DNA of 64,000 nt from Brenneria nigrifluens DSM 30175 = ATCC 13028 (GTDB lineage Bacteria; Pseudomonadota; Gammaproteobacteria; Enterobacterales; Enterobacteriaceae). The position numbers and the translations under genes are program-made. How positions within the stretch are numbered: the stretch's first letter is position 1; each line of letters begins with the position of its first letter. Below the pieces are notes generated by a model. The model was not told the origin of the DNA and made no database searches. It was given only the letters and a program-made list of their open reading frames with translations. The stretch spans positions 2,852,001 through 2,916,000 of the forward strand of contig NZ_CP034036.1 of assembly GCF_005484965.1 (NCBI RefSeq). Reading direction: 5' to 3'. Positions 36,191 to 44,740 of this stretch are shown one piece after another.

Positions 36191-36859
36191 ATGAACATCA
36201 ACAATGCCGTCATTCGGCTGCTCGCCAGCGTGTCGGCATTAGTGAGCGGATATGCCGCCGCAGGCGATCTCCCCGGCCAGATAAACCGATTTTTTTCAGA
36301 TCGTTATAAAGAAAGCGCTCATAGCGTTAACGTCGTGGTAAAGTCGCCCGAGTCACAGTGGCCTAAATGCGCAAGGCCGCAGATATCCTTGCCCGGAAAT
36401 ACGCGCGCCTGGGGCAATATCAGCGTATCTGTTCGCTGCGATGGACAGCGCCGGTTTATTCAAACCGAAGTGCAGGTTACCGGGAATTATGTGGTCGGCG
36501 CCCGTATCGTGCATCGCGGTTCAACGCTGGCAGAGAAAGACTTGCGCCTGACCAAAGGCCGCCTTGATAAGCTGCCGCCGCGCACCATTCTCAGGCTGGA
36601 AGAGGCCGAGGGGGCGATTGCGCTGCGCGATCTGTCGCCCGGGCAACCGATAACCACATCCATGCTGCGTAGAGCATGGATTGTAAAAGCGGGGCAGAAT
36701 GTTCAGGTTTTGGCTGAAGGAGCAGGTTTCGCCATCAACAGCGAAGGCAAAGCCATGACGAACGCGGCGGTAGGTCAGTCGGTCAGGGTCAGAATGGCAT
36801 CAGGGCAGATTATAAGCGGTATTGCGCGCGAGGATGGGATTATTCTTATCTCACAGTAA
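36191..36859 (+). CDS. flgA: P-ring assembly chaperone FlgA
   Basis: The 222-residue periplasmic protein has a Sec signal peptide (LLASVSALVSGYAAAGD, cut near residue 24) and a SAF-like C-terminal half (EKDLRLTKGRLDKLPP, ALRDLSPGQPITTSMLRRAW, GQSVRVRMASGQIISGI). It helps FlgI assemble. A GGAGG box is 8 bases before the ATG. It is oriented with flgMN. Confidence 0.96.
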   Translation: MNINNAVIRLLASVSALVSGYAAAGDLPGQINRFFSDRYKESAHSVNVVVKSPESQWPKCARPQISLPGNTRAWGNISVSVRCDGQRRFIQTEVQVTGNYVVGARIVHRGSTLAEKDLRLTKGRLDKLPPRTILRLEEAEGAIALRDLSPGQPITTSMLRRAWIVKAGQNVQVLAEGAGFAINSEGKAMTNAAVGQSVRVRMASGQIISGIAREDGIILISQ

Positions 36860-36864
36860 TTTAT

Positions 36865-36891
36865 TAAAGATTTCCTCACGCTTGCCGATGA
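36865..36891 (+). promoter_or_regulatory. Sigma28 (FliA) promoter of flgMN
   Basis: TAAA at 36865-36868, 15 bases, then GCCGATGA at 36884-36891: 4 of 4 and 7 of 8 with consensus. It lies just after the flgA stop and about 111 bases before flgM, so flgM can be read both from flgA and from this class III promoter. Confidence 0.9.
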
Positions 36892-37002
36892 TTATAGTCA
36901 ATACCGTTACTGACAATTTTTCCTCACCTGATCTGTTGTAAACAATCGCTGTTATCAGGTTGATAATTAACCTATTTTATCCTCATAGTAGAGGGCTTAT
37001 TT

Positions 37003-37299
37003 ATGAGTATCGATCGTGCCCAGCCGCTGAAACCGGTCAGCCCCGTTCAGCCGCGTGAAGCGAATGATGTATCCAAGCAGAAACGTAAACAGACTGAAGC
37101 GCAGACCGAAATCAGCGGTACTCAGGTCAGACTCAGTGATGCTCAGGCAAAATTGATGCAGCCTGGTACGCAAGACATTGATATGAATCGCGTTGAAACC
37201 TTGAAACAGGCGATCCGCGATGGCTCGCTGAAGTTTGATGTCGAAAAAATCGCTGACGCGTTAATCAAAGACACTCAGGACTTTTTAGCGAGTAAATAA
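37003..37299 (+). CDS. flgM: Anti-sigma28 factor FlgM
   Basis: The 98-residue protein starts MSIDRAQPLKPVSPVQPRE, as usual for FlgM, and has the FliA-binding C-terminal half (VETLKQAIRDGSLKFDVEKIADALI). It holds FliA inactive until exported through the finished hook. Confidence 0.97.
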   Translation: MSIDRAQPLKPVSPVQPREANDVSKQKRKQTEAQTEISGTQVRLSDAQAKLMQPGTQDIDMNRVETLKQAIRDGSLKFDVEKIADALIKDTQDFLASK

Positions 37300-37303
37300 T
37301 CAC

Positions 37304-37741
37304 ATGCAAAAGTTACAGACGATACTGGATAAGCTACTACATAATCTGGATAGCCTGCAGGCGGTTATGTCTGAGGAGCAAGTTCAGCTTTGTGCCGGAC
37401 AAATTAACAGCAGCGCGCTTCAGCAGGTAACGGAGAAGAAAAGCTCGCTGTTGGCAACAATGCAATATCTGGAACAGTGTCGTCATGAAGAAGAATCGCT
37501 AGCGACACTTAAGGCGCCCTATGAAGGCAATGAAGAATTGGCGGAGCGCTGGCGGCAGGTACAGCAGTTGACGAAAAACCTGCGCGAACAGAATCAACAT
37601 AATGGTTTATTGCTTAATCAGCATATTTCCCACACCGATAAAGCGCTGGAGATACTGAAACCGCGTCACGGGCAATCATTATACGGACCGGACGGTCAGG
37701 CAAAAGGCTCCAGTATTTCCGGCCGTAAAATCAGTATTTAG
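37304..37741 (+). CDS. flgN: Export chaperone FlgN for FlgK and FlgL
   Basis: The 145-residue helical protein follows flgM by 4 bases. It shows the family pattern of leucine-rich helices (LQTILDKLLHNLDSLQAVMS) and the conserved tail LYGPDGQAKG. FlgN keeps the junction proteins FlgK and FlgL soluble before export. Confidence 0.93.
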   Translation: MQKLQTILDKLLHNLDSLQAVMSEEQVQLCAGQINSSALQQVTEKKSSLLATMQYLEQCRHEEESLATLKAPYEGNEELAERWRQVQQLTKNLREQNQHNGLLLNQHISHTDKALEILKPRHGQSLYGPDGQAKGSSISGRKISI

Positions 37742-37747
37742 ATCATT

Positions 37748-37773
37748 GTCTCTGTAGCATGCAGAGACATTTT
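37748..37773 (+). terminator. Terminator after flgMN
   Basis: GTCTCTG (37748-37754) pairs with CAGAGAC (37762-37768) and is followed by ATTTT, seven bases past the flgN stop. Confidence 0.7.
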
Positions 37774-37812
37774 CCTCACAGATTGACTCCCCCGATATTC
37801 CACAGCGACGCG

Positions 37813-38223
37813 TTACTTATAGTTGACCGCGATGCTAATGCTGTGCACGTTAAATACACGATTAAGTCTTCCGGTGCCTTCAATATAATATATAAAGCGA
37901 AACTCGCTATTGGCTGGCAAGCCGGTGAAACTTCTTGTCTGGCCGCTTCCTCCCTGCAGATTGACACATCGCTGAAGTGTGCAAAGCCGGACGACCAAGC
38001 CGACGGGAGGCGGCGATAATGACTCATAACGCCAGTGGATCAGCGTAATTGTACTGTCGCTGCCTACTTCCATATTCGCAGTAGGCAAAAATGCCGGAGA
38101 GGCGGCGGTGACGCCGCGATGCTGCAGCACCACCCCGTTTTTGCTGGCATTCCAGGCGCCCGGCGTGGCGAACGCCACGGCAGGAATAAATAACGCCGCC
38201 AGCAGTAATTTCACCATTCGCAT
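37813..38223 (-). CDS. flhE: Periplasmic flagellar protein FlhE
   Basis: The 136-residue product has a Sec signal peptide (LLLAALFIPAVAFA, cut near residue 19) and matches FlhE, an accessory periplasmic protein thought to prevent proton leak through the flagellar export gate. Its ATG overlaps the flhA stop (TAATG), giving the flhBAE operon of enterobacteria. Confidence 0.93.
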   Translation of the reverse strand: MRMVKLLLAALFIPAVAFATPGAWNASKNGVVLQHRGVTAASPAFLPTANMEVGSDSTITLIHWRYESLSPPPVGLVVRLCTLQRCVNLQGGSGQTRSFTGLPANSEFRFIYYIEGTGRLNRVFNVHSISIAVNYK

Positions 38224-40301
38224 TACGCTTCCCCGATAATTGAGGTCATCCGAATCTGCCGGTTATCGCTGATTTCCAGATTGGAAAGCACGGCCAGATT
38301 CGGCAAGCTGCGGTGCAGAAAGCGGGCAAGTAAAGCGCGTAAAGCATGATTGACCAGCAGGACAGGCGGCGCCCCCAGCATTTCCTGTCGTTGCAGCGCC
38401 TGTTTTGCCTGCTCAAGCAGACGATCGGCGAGACCCGGCTCCAAACCGCCCCCGCCCTGGAGAGCCTGAAGCAACAGACGCTCCAAAGAACCATCCAACC
38501 CAATCACCTTAAGCTCGGTTTCGCCGGGGAACCACTGCTGTGTTATCGCCCGCCCCAGAGCGACCCGAACAACGGTGGTCAACTCATAAGGATCCGATTG
38601 TACCGGCGCATGTTCGGCCAGTGTTTCCATAATGGTCCGCATATCGCGGATGGAAACGCTCTCGCTCAATAGATTCTGTAAAACTTTATGCAGTGTGGTT
38701 AACGTCACCACGCCGGGAATAAAGTCTTCCGCCAGCTTGGGCATTTCCTGCGCCACGCGATCCATCAGTTGCTGCGCTTCCTGTCGGCCAAACAGTTCAC
38801 TGGCATGCAGGCTAATTAAATGATTAAGATGCGTGGCAACAACCGTACTGGCTTCCACTACCGTATATCCCTGGGTTTGCGCCTGCTCTTTTATCCCGCT
38901 TTCTATCCAGACCGCCGGCAGCCCGAATGCGGGGTCCTGGGTAACCTCTCCCGGAAGATCGCCTACGGCATTGCCCGGATTAATCGCCATCCAACGGCCG
39001 GGATAAGCTTCGCCATGGCCGACCTCCACCCCTTTCATCAAAATACGATAGCTGGCCGGCTGAAGTTCCAGGTTGTCCCGAATATGAACAACGGGCGGCA
39101 AATATCCCATTTCCTGGGCAAATTTCTTTCGGATACTACGGATTCGGCCTAACAGTTCGCCATCCTGCTGAAAATCCACCATGGGAATAAGTCGATACCC
39201 GACCTCCATGCCAAGTGGATCTTCCAGTTGAACATCCGCCCAGCTCGCCTCTACCACCTGATGTTTTTCCATTGCGGAAGGTTCAGGGGCAACAGCCGGC
39301 ATCTTTTGCTGCGCGCCACGCATCCACCAGGCCAGCGCCAGTAGCGCGGTGGTGAACAGCAGAAACACAAAGTTGGGCATGCCGGGGACCAGGCCGATCA
39401 ATCCCAATACCGCCGCACTTAATATCATCACCCGGGGATTATTAAACAGCTGGGTGACCATCTGCTGCCCGACGTCCTGATCGGTGCTGACGCGGGTAAC
39501 AATCACCCCCGCGGCGGTCGAGATAACCAGCGCCGGAATTTGCGCCACCAGGCCGTCACCGATGGTGAGCAGGGTATAACTCTCCGCGGCGTGCCCTACC
39601 GGCATATCATGCTGAATAACGCCGACCAGCAACCCGCCGATGATATTGATCACCATAATCATCAGACCGGCGATGGCGTCGCCACGAACAAACTTGCTCG
39701 CACCGTCCATCGAGCCATAAAAGTCGGCTTCCTGAGTGACTTCGGAACGCCGCTTTTTCGCCTCTTCCTCGCCGATCAATCCGGCATTGAGGTCGGCGTC
39801 GATCGCCATCTGCTTCCCTGGCATACCGTCCAGCACAAAGCGCGCGCCCACTTCGGCGATACGCCCGGCGCCTTTGGTGATAACCATAAAGTTGATCAAA
39901 ACCAGGATGATAAATACCACAATACCGATGGCGAAATTACCGCCCACCAGAAAATGGCCGAATGCTTCAACGACCCGCCCCGCGGCGGCGGTTCCGGTAT
40001 GACCTTCCAGCAGAATAATACGTGTCGACGCCACGTTAAGGGATAAACGCAGCAGGGTTGAGAACAGCAGAATAGTCGGAAAAGCCGCAAAATCCAGCGT
40101 ACGTTGGGTGAACATGGCAACCAGCAGCACCATGATTGAAAGCGCAATGTTAAAGGTAAACAGCAGATCCAGGATAAAGGGCGGCAGCGGCAGCACCATC
40201 ATGGACAATATCAGCAGGATCAGGACAGGTCCGGCTAATATTTGCCACTGAGCTCCTTTAAAGTTACTCGGTAAACGTAGTATAGAGGCCAAATTAGCCA
40301 T
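38223..40301 (-). CDS. flhA: Flagellar export-gate protein FlhA
   Basis: The 692-residue product (ATG 40301, MANLASILRL) equals E. coli FlhA in length. The N-terminal half has about eight membrane helices (residues ~25-330) with the FHIPEP-region block GGNFAIGIVVFIILV and the charged loop RIAEVGARFVLDGMPGKQMA. The C-terminal cytoplasmic domain forms the nonameric ring that docks chaperone complexes. It overlaps flhB by 8 bases. Confidence 0.98.
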   Translation of the reverse strand: MANLASILRLPSNFKGAQWQILAGPVLILLILSMMVLPLPPFILDLLFTFNIALSIMVLLVAMFTQRTLDFAAFPTILLFSTLLRLSLNVASTRIILLEGHTGTAAAGRVVEAFGHFLVGGNFAIGIVVFIILVLINFMVITKGAGRIAEVGARFVLDGMPGKQMAIDADLNAGLIGEEEAKKRRSEVTQEADFYGSMDGASKFVRGDAIAGLMIMVINIIGGLLVGVIQHDMPVGHAAESYTLLTIGDGLVAQIPALVISTAAGVIVTRVSTDQDVGQQMVTQLFNNPRVMILSAAVLGLIGLVPGMPNFVFLLFTTALLALAWWMRGAQQKMPAVAPEPSAMEKHQVVEASWADVQLEDPLGMEVGYRLIPMVDFQQDGELLGRIRSIRKKFAQEMGYLPPVVHIRDNLELQPASYRILMKGVEVGHGEAYPGRWMAINPGNAVGDLPGEVTQDPAFGLPAVWIESGIKEQAQTQGYTVVEASTVVATHLNHLISLHASELFGRQEAQQLMDRVAQEMPKLAEDFIPGVVTLTTLHKVLQNLLSESVSIRDMRTIMETLAEHAPVQSDPYELTTVVRVALGRAITQQWFPGETELKVIGLDGSLERLLLQALQGGGGLEPGLADRLLEQAKQALQRQEMLGAPPVLLVNHALRALLARFLHRSLPNLAVLSNLEISDNRQIRMTSIIGEA

Positions 40302-41445
40302 CAGTAGTATTCTCTTTAGCAAAATCCAGTGCATCCGGCACCGGTAGATGTTTAGGCTTTCTCGGGATTAAGCCACCTTCACGCTTCCAGCGTTTCAGTT
40401 GATAAACCCAGGCTAAGACCTCTGCAACAGCAGCATACAATGCAGCCGGAATATGGCGTCCGACTTCAGAATGACGATACAGCGCACGCGCCAGCGGCGG
40501 CGCTTCCAAAACAGGGATCCGATGCTCTGCGCCCAGCTCGCGGATACGCAACGCAATCTCGCCGGCACCTTTTGCCAACACTTTAGGCGCATTCATTTTT
40601 TTCTCATCATATTGCAATGCGACGGCATAATGGGTCGGGTTAGTCACGATCACATCGGCTTTAGGCACATCAGCCATCATTCTTCGCTGCGCCATAGCCC
40701 GCTGCTGCTGGCGAATGCGCCCTTTAACATGCGGATCGCCTTCACTTTCCTTGTGTTCGTCACGAATCTCTTGTTTGGTCATGCGCAATTTTTTGATATG
40801 GCTCCAGATCTGCCAGAACACATCAAACGCCACCATCGGCACCAGCCCCATGATGACAAAAAAGCCACAGAGCGTTGCCAAATTTAATGCATCGCCCAGC
40901 GCCGCCATCGGCGGCTGTGATATCAGATGCAGCATCTTCGGCCAGTTATGTAATAAAAACCAGGCGGTGACTAGACCGACCATTACCGACTTTAATATGG
41001 CTTTAAAAAGCTCAGCCAATGACTGAGAAGAAAACAGCCGTTTTAAGCCGGATAGCGGATTTAATTTCTTTAAATCAAACTTGATTGACTTAGGGCTGAA
41101 TAACACACCGCCCAGTAACATCGGGGCTGATAATGCAACCAGCACCGACCCGAGCATAATAGGAATCAAAGCCGACGCGCCCAGCTTCAGCAATACACCG
41201 ATATGACGCAGCATTCTGGTGTCATCGCCAATGGTTTGATGATCGAAATACAACCCCTGGCTCACCATTAAAGCCAACTTGCGCGCCATCGACTCACCGC
41301 CAATCCACAGTATGGCTAACCCCGCCATCAGCATCAGAATCGAGCTCAATTCACGGGAACGAGGGATCTGTCCATCTTCGCGCGCCTTCTCCTCTTTATG
41401 GGGAGTAGGGGACTCTGTTTTTTCCAGATCGCTATCTTCAGCCAC
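40294..41445 (-). CDS. flhB: Flagellar export switch protein FlhB
   Basis: The 383-residue protein has four membrane helices in its N-terminal half and a cytoplasmic domain with the self-cleaving NPTH motif (VIVTNPTHYAVAL). Cleavage and FliK contact switch export from rod/hook to filament subunits. It starts MAEDSDLEKTESPTPHK. It heads the flhBAE operon downstream of cheZ. Confidence 0.98.
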   Translation of the reverse strand: MAEDSDLEKTESPTPHKEEKAREDGQIPRSRELSSILMLMAGLAILWIGGESMARKLALMVSQGLYFDHQTIGDDTRMLRHIGVLLKLGASALIPIMLGSVLVALSAPMLLGGVLFSPKSIKFDLKKLNPLSGLKRLFSSQSLAELFKAILKSVMVGLVTAWFLLHNWPKMLHLISQPPMAALGDALNLATLCGFFVIMGLVPMVAFDVFWQIWSHIKKLRMTKQEIRDEHKESEGDPHVKGRIRQQQRAMAQRRMMADVPKADVIVTNPTHYAVALQYDEKKMNAPKVLAKGAGEIALRIRELGAEHRIPVLEAPPLARALYRHSEVGRHIPAALYAAVAEVLAWVYQLKRWKREGGLIPRKPKHLPVPDALDFAKENTTDG

Positions 41446-41650
41446 ACAGCGTTCCTGTCATTACTACCATGGAATAGGCATTTGCTGCCTAGCATGACAA
41501 ATATGGAAAAACTTTATGGCTGGAACAACGGGAAAAACCTACGTTTCTTTAACGGATAGTAGGCCGGTAATCCGGGGGAGGAAAGGATTTGGCCGGCGGC
41601 GGCGGCCGGATAAGCGGAATATGGCCGGCGCAAAGCTTGCCGGGCCGTAC

Positions 41651-41689
41651 TCCCGCGGGTGTAACGATGGCGCTGCTACACCCGCGGGA
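41651..41689. terminator. Long perfect hairpin between cheZ and flhB
   Basis: TCCCGCGGGTGTA (41651-41663) and TACACCCGCGGGA (41677-41689) form a perfect 13-bp stem with a 13-base loop, 14 bases past the cheZ stop on the minus strand. No T-run follows in that direction, so it may be a stabilising or attenuating hairpin rather than a full terminator. Confidence 0.6.
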
Positions 41690-41703
41690 ATTAATCTTTA
41701 GAA

Positions 41704-42351
41704 CTAGAACCCGAGGCTATCCAACAAATCGTCCACCTGATCCTGGTTAGACACCACCCCTGCCGCGGTTTTATCCACTTGCGGGCCGTTTAACAGGCCG
41801 TCGTTGGCGCGTTTGGGCGCTGCGGGTTTCTCCGGCATGTTTTCCAGCAGCACCATCAGTAATTGTTTTTCAATTTCCTGAATAACATCCATCATGCGCT
41901 TGATGACCTGACCGGTAAGATCCTGGAAGTCCTGGGCCATCATGATTTCCAGCAGTTGCGCGTTGGTAAATGAAGTATGCTCCGGTACATCTTCAAGGTA
42001 TTTACGCGTATCGGTCACCAGTTCGCGCGCGTCGACCAACTCAATCGGATTTTCAAACCATTGATCCCAGCGAGTCTTCAGCGATTTGGCGTCGGCCTCC
42101 AGCTGATTCTGGCGCGGCTGCGCCGCTTCAACGCAGTTTAATGCCCGCTCTGCGGCCTGGGCCGTCATTTGCACGACATAATCAAGACGATCGCGGGCAT
42201 CGGGAATGGCTTCAGCCGCTTCGGCAATCGCATTGTCCAGCCCCAGCTCGCGCAGGCTGTCGCGCAGCATGCGGGTCAATTGACCGATGCGAGAAATAAT
42301 CTCGGTGGCCGAAGCGTTGTCATTTACAGGCGGCATTGGATGTGACGTCAT
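41704..42351 (-). CDS. cheZ: CheY-P phosphatase CheZ
   Basis: The 215-residue protein has the catalytic segment MMAQDFQDLTGQVIKRMMD (with the Gln and Asp that act on CheY-P) and the C-terminal CheY-binding tail AGVVSNQDQVDDLLDSLGF. It follows cheY after 9 bases. Confidence 0.98.
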   Translation of the reverse strand: MTSHPMPPVNDNASATEIISRIGQLTRMLRDSLRELGLDNAIAEAAEAIPDARDRLDYVVQMTAQAAERALNCVEAAQPRQNQLEADAKSLKTRWDQWFENPIELVDARELVTDTRKYLEDVPEHTSFTNAQLLEIMMAQDFQDLTGQVIKRMMDVIQEIEKQLLMVLLENMPEKPAAPKRANDGLLNGPQVDKTAAGVVSNQDQVDDLLDSLGF

Positions 42352-42360
42352 AAGATCCCC

Positions 42361-42750
42361 TTACATACCCAGTTTTTCGAAAATCTTACTCAGCTTCTCT
42401 TCCAGGGTCGCAGCAGTAAATGGTTTAACAACATAGCCGCTAGCGCCAGCCTGGGCCGCGGCGATAATATTTTCTTTCTTCGCTTCCGCGGTTACCATCA
42501 ATACCGGCAACTTGGAGAGCGCGCCATCCGCGCGAATGGTTTGCAGCAGTTCCAGACCGTCCATATTGGGCATATTCCAGTCGGAAATAACGAAATCGAA
42601 AGCGCCAGCGCGAAGCTTGTTCAGCGCGTCGGCGCCGTCTTCCGCTTCTTCCACGTTATTAAAGCCCAGTTCCTTCAGCAGGTTGCGAACAATGCGGCGC
42701 ATTGTCGAAAAATCATCCACTACCAGAAACCTGAGTTCTTTGTCGGCCAT
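42361..42750 (-). CDS. cheY: Chemotaxis response regulator CheY
   Basis: The 129-residue single-domain receiver has the acidic pair in VVDDFSTM, the phospho-acceptor Asp in ISDWNMPNMDGL (residue ~57) and the Lys in VVKPFTA. Phospho-CheY binds FliM and reverses rotation. Confidence 0.98.
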   Translation of the reverse strand: MADKELRFLVVDDFSTMRRIVRNLLKELGFNNVEEAEDGADALNKLRAGAFDFVISDWNMPNMDGLELLQTIRADGALSKLPVLMVTAEAKKENIIAAAQAGASGYVVKPFTAATLEEKLSKIFEKLGM

Positions 42751-42788
42751 ACCTACTCCTAAAATATTTATTGCTCACCGGGAGCTGC

Positions 42789-43841
42789 TTATATACGTAA
42801 TGCCTGTCCGGCAGAGATTTGAGCCAGCATCCGCTGACTAACCTGGTGCAAATCCACCACTTCGTCGACGCCCCCCATAGCGATAGCTTCGCGCGGCATA
42901 CCGAATACCACGCAGCTTGCTTCATTTTGCGCCAGGGTATAGGAACCGGCCTGGTGAAGTTCCAACAAACCGGCAGCTCCGTCGTTTCCCATTCCCGTAA
43001 GGATGACCCCTACGGCATTTCGTCCGGCATGCTGCGCGACCGAACGAAATAATACATCAACCGATGGACGGTGGCGGTTAACCGGAGGACCGTCATGTAG
43101 CCGTACCTGATAATTCGCCCCGCTGCGCGCCAGTTCAAGATGCCGGGCGCCAGGGGCGATATAGGCGTGCCCGGGTAAAACACGTTCGCCATCCTCGGCT
43201 TCTTTCACCGTAATCTGACAGAGTTTATTCAGCCGCTCGGCAAATGACCGGGTGAATCCCGGCGGCATATGCTGCGTAATCAGCAATGCTGGGCTGGTGG
43301 GCGGCAGCGGTTGCAATACATGGCGTATCGCCTCCGTTCCCCCTGTCGATGCGCCGATGGCGATTAATTTCTCACTGCTGAGCAACGGCGTATGCTGAAT
43401 AATCGCCATCGGCTCATGGTTATTGCTGCGCTGCGGCAGCCGCGCCTTGGCGGCAGTACGGATTTTTTCGGCAATAAGCTCGCTGTAGGCCAGCATACCT
43501 TCGCGGATCCCCAACTGCGGTTTGGTCACGAAATCGATAGCGCCAAGCTCCAGCGCGCGCAGGGTGATTTCAGAACCTTTCCCGGTCAGCGACGACACCA
43601 TGACCACCGGCATCGGACGCAGGCGCATCAGTTTTTCCAGAAAATCCAGTCCGTCCATGCGCGGCATTTCGACATCCAGCGTTAATACCTGCGGATTGAA
43701 TTTTTTGATCAAGTCGCGGGCGACTAACGGGTCGGGCGCCGTGGCGACCACTTCCATATCCGGGTGGCTGTTAATGATTTCCGTCATGATCTGACGCATA
43801 AGGGCAGAATCATCAACACACAACACTCTAATTTTGCTCAT
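42789..43841 (-). CDS. cheB: Chemotaxis methylesterase CheB
   Basis: The 350-residue protein joins an N-terminal receiver domain (phospho-Asp in LTLDVEMPRMDGLDF) to a methylesterase domain with Ser in IGASTGG, His in TQHMPPGF and Asp in LTGMGNDGA. It removes methyl groups from receptors. It overlaps the cheR stop by one base (TAATG). Confidence 0.98.
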   Translation of the reverse strand: MSKIRVLCVDDSALMRQIMTEIINSHPDMEVVATAPDPLVARDLIKKFNPQVLTLDVEMPRMDGLDFLEKLMRLRPMPVVMVSSLTGKGSEITLRALELGAIDFVTKPQLGIREGMLAYSELIAEKIRTAAKARLPQRSNNHEPMAIIQHTPLLSSEKLIAIGASTGGTEAIRHVLQPLPPTSPALLITQHMPPGFTRSFAERLNKLCQITVKEAEDGERVLPGHAYIAPGARHLELARSGANYQVRLHDGPPVNRHRPSVDVLFRSVAQHAGRNAVGVILTGMGNDGAAGLLELHQAGSYTLAQNEASCVVFGMPREAIAMGGVDEVVDLHQVSQRMLAQISAGQALRI

Positions 43842-44713
43842 TATCTTTCCTTAGCCAGTCCATAAACAGTCTGCCCTCGCAGATAGAATTCCCGACTGAT
43901 CTGACTGAAATTCTCTGAATGACCGGCAAATAACAGCCCGCCCGGTTTAAGTAACGGAACAAATCGGCGTAAGATGCGCTCCTGTGTTTCCTTATCAAAA
44001 TAAATCATTATGTTACGACAAAAAATGGCGTCGAACGGCGCAGGAACGGGCCACTCGGGCGCCAACAGATTCAACTGCTGGAAATGCACCATGGAGGAAA
44101 GCTCCGGGCGGACGCGCACCAGCCCGCTATGCGGACCGGTGCCGCGCAAGAAGAATCGCTGTAACTGCTGGGGGGAAAGCGAGCGCAACTCCTCTTGCCG
44201 ATAGATACCGGCGGTGGCTTTTTCCAGCACCTGGGTGTCGATATCGCTGGCCCACACCTGACAGCCGCTCGCCCGGTTACCCAAAACCTCAGCCAGCGTC
44301 ATCGCCAGAGAATAAGGCTCTTCACCGGTGGATGCCGCGGTGCTCCAGACGGTATAGCCATTAGGACGCTTGCGGGCATGCTCGGCCAGTATCGGAAAGT
44401 GGTGGGCCTCGCGAAAAAAAGCCGTCAGATTGGTCGTCAGCGCATTAATAAACGCCTGCCACTCCGCGCTGTTGAGGTCGGATTCCAGCAGCGCCAGATA
44501 CTGACCGAAATCATTTATCCCCAGCAAACGCAAACGCCGCACCAGGCGATTGTAGACCATTTCTCTTTTGTGATCGGCCAGCACGATACCGGCACGCTGA
44601 TAAATTAGCTGGCTGATACGTCGGAAATGGACATCCGACAGCGGCAACCGGTCTACCATCTGCGTCAGGATAGATGCAGGTTCGGGGCGATTTTGCGATG
44701 GTATACTTTTCAT
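43841..44713 (-). CDS. cheR: Chemotaxis methyltransferase CheR
   Basis: The 290-residue SAM-dependent enzyme methylates receptor glutamates. WSTAASTGEEPYSLAM is the SAM-binding motif, FDAIFCRNIMIYFD and LLKPGGLLFAGHSE are further catalytic-domain blocks. The N-terminal helical domain (residues 20-90) is intact. It lies 27 bases downstream of a receptor gene. Confidence 0.98.
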   Translation of the reverse strand: MKSIPSQNRPEPASILTQMVDRLPLSDVHFRRISQLIYQRAGIVLADHKREMVYNRLVRRLRLLGINDFGQYLALLESDLNSAEWQAFINALTTNLTAFFREAHHFPILAEHARKRPNGYTVWSTAASTGEEPYSLAMTLAEVLGNRASGCQVWASDIDTQVLEKATAGIYRQEELRSLSPQQLQRFFLRGTGPHSGLVRVRPELSSMVHFQQLNLLAPEWPVPAPFDAIFCRNIMIYFDKETQERILRRFVPLLKPGGLLFAGHSENFSQISREFYLRGQTVYGLAKER

Positions 44714-44740
44714 ATCAAACCGCTCGAATATTTATTTTTG

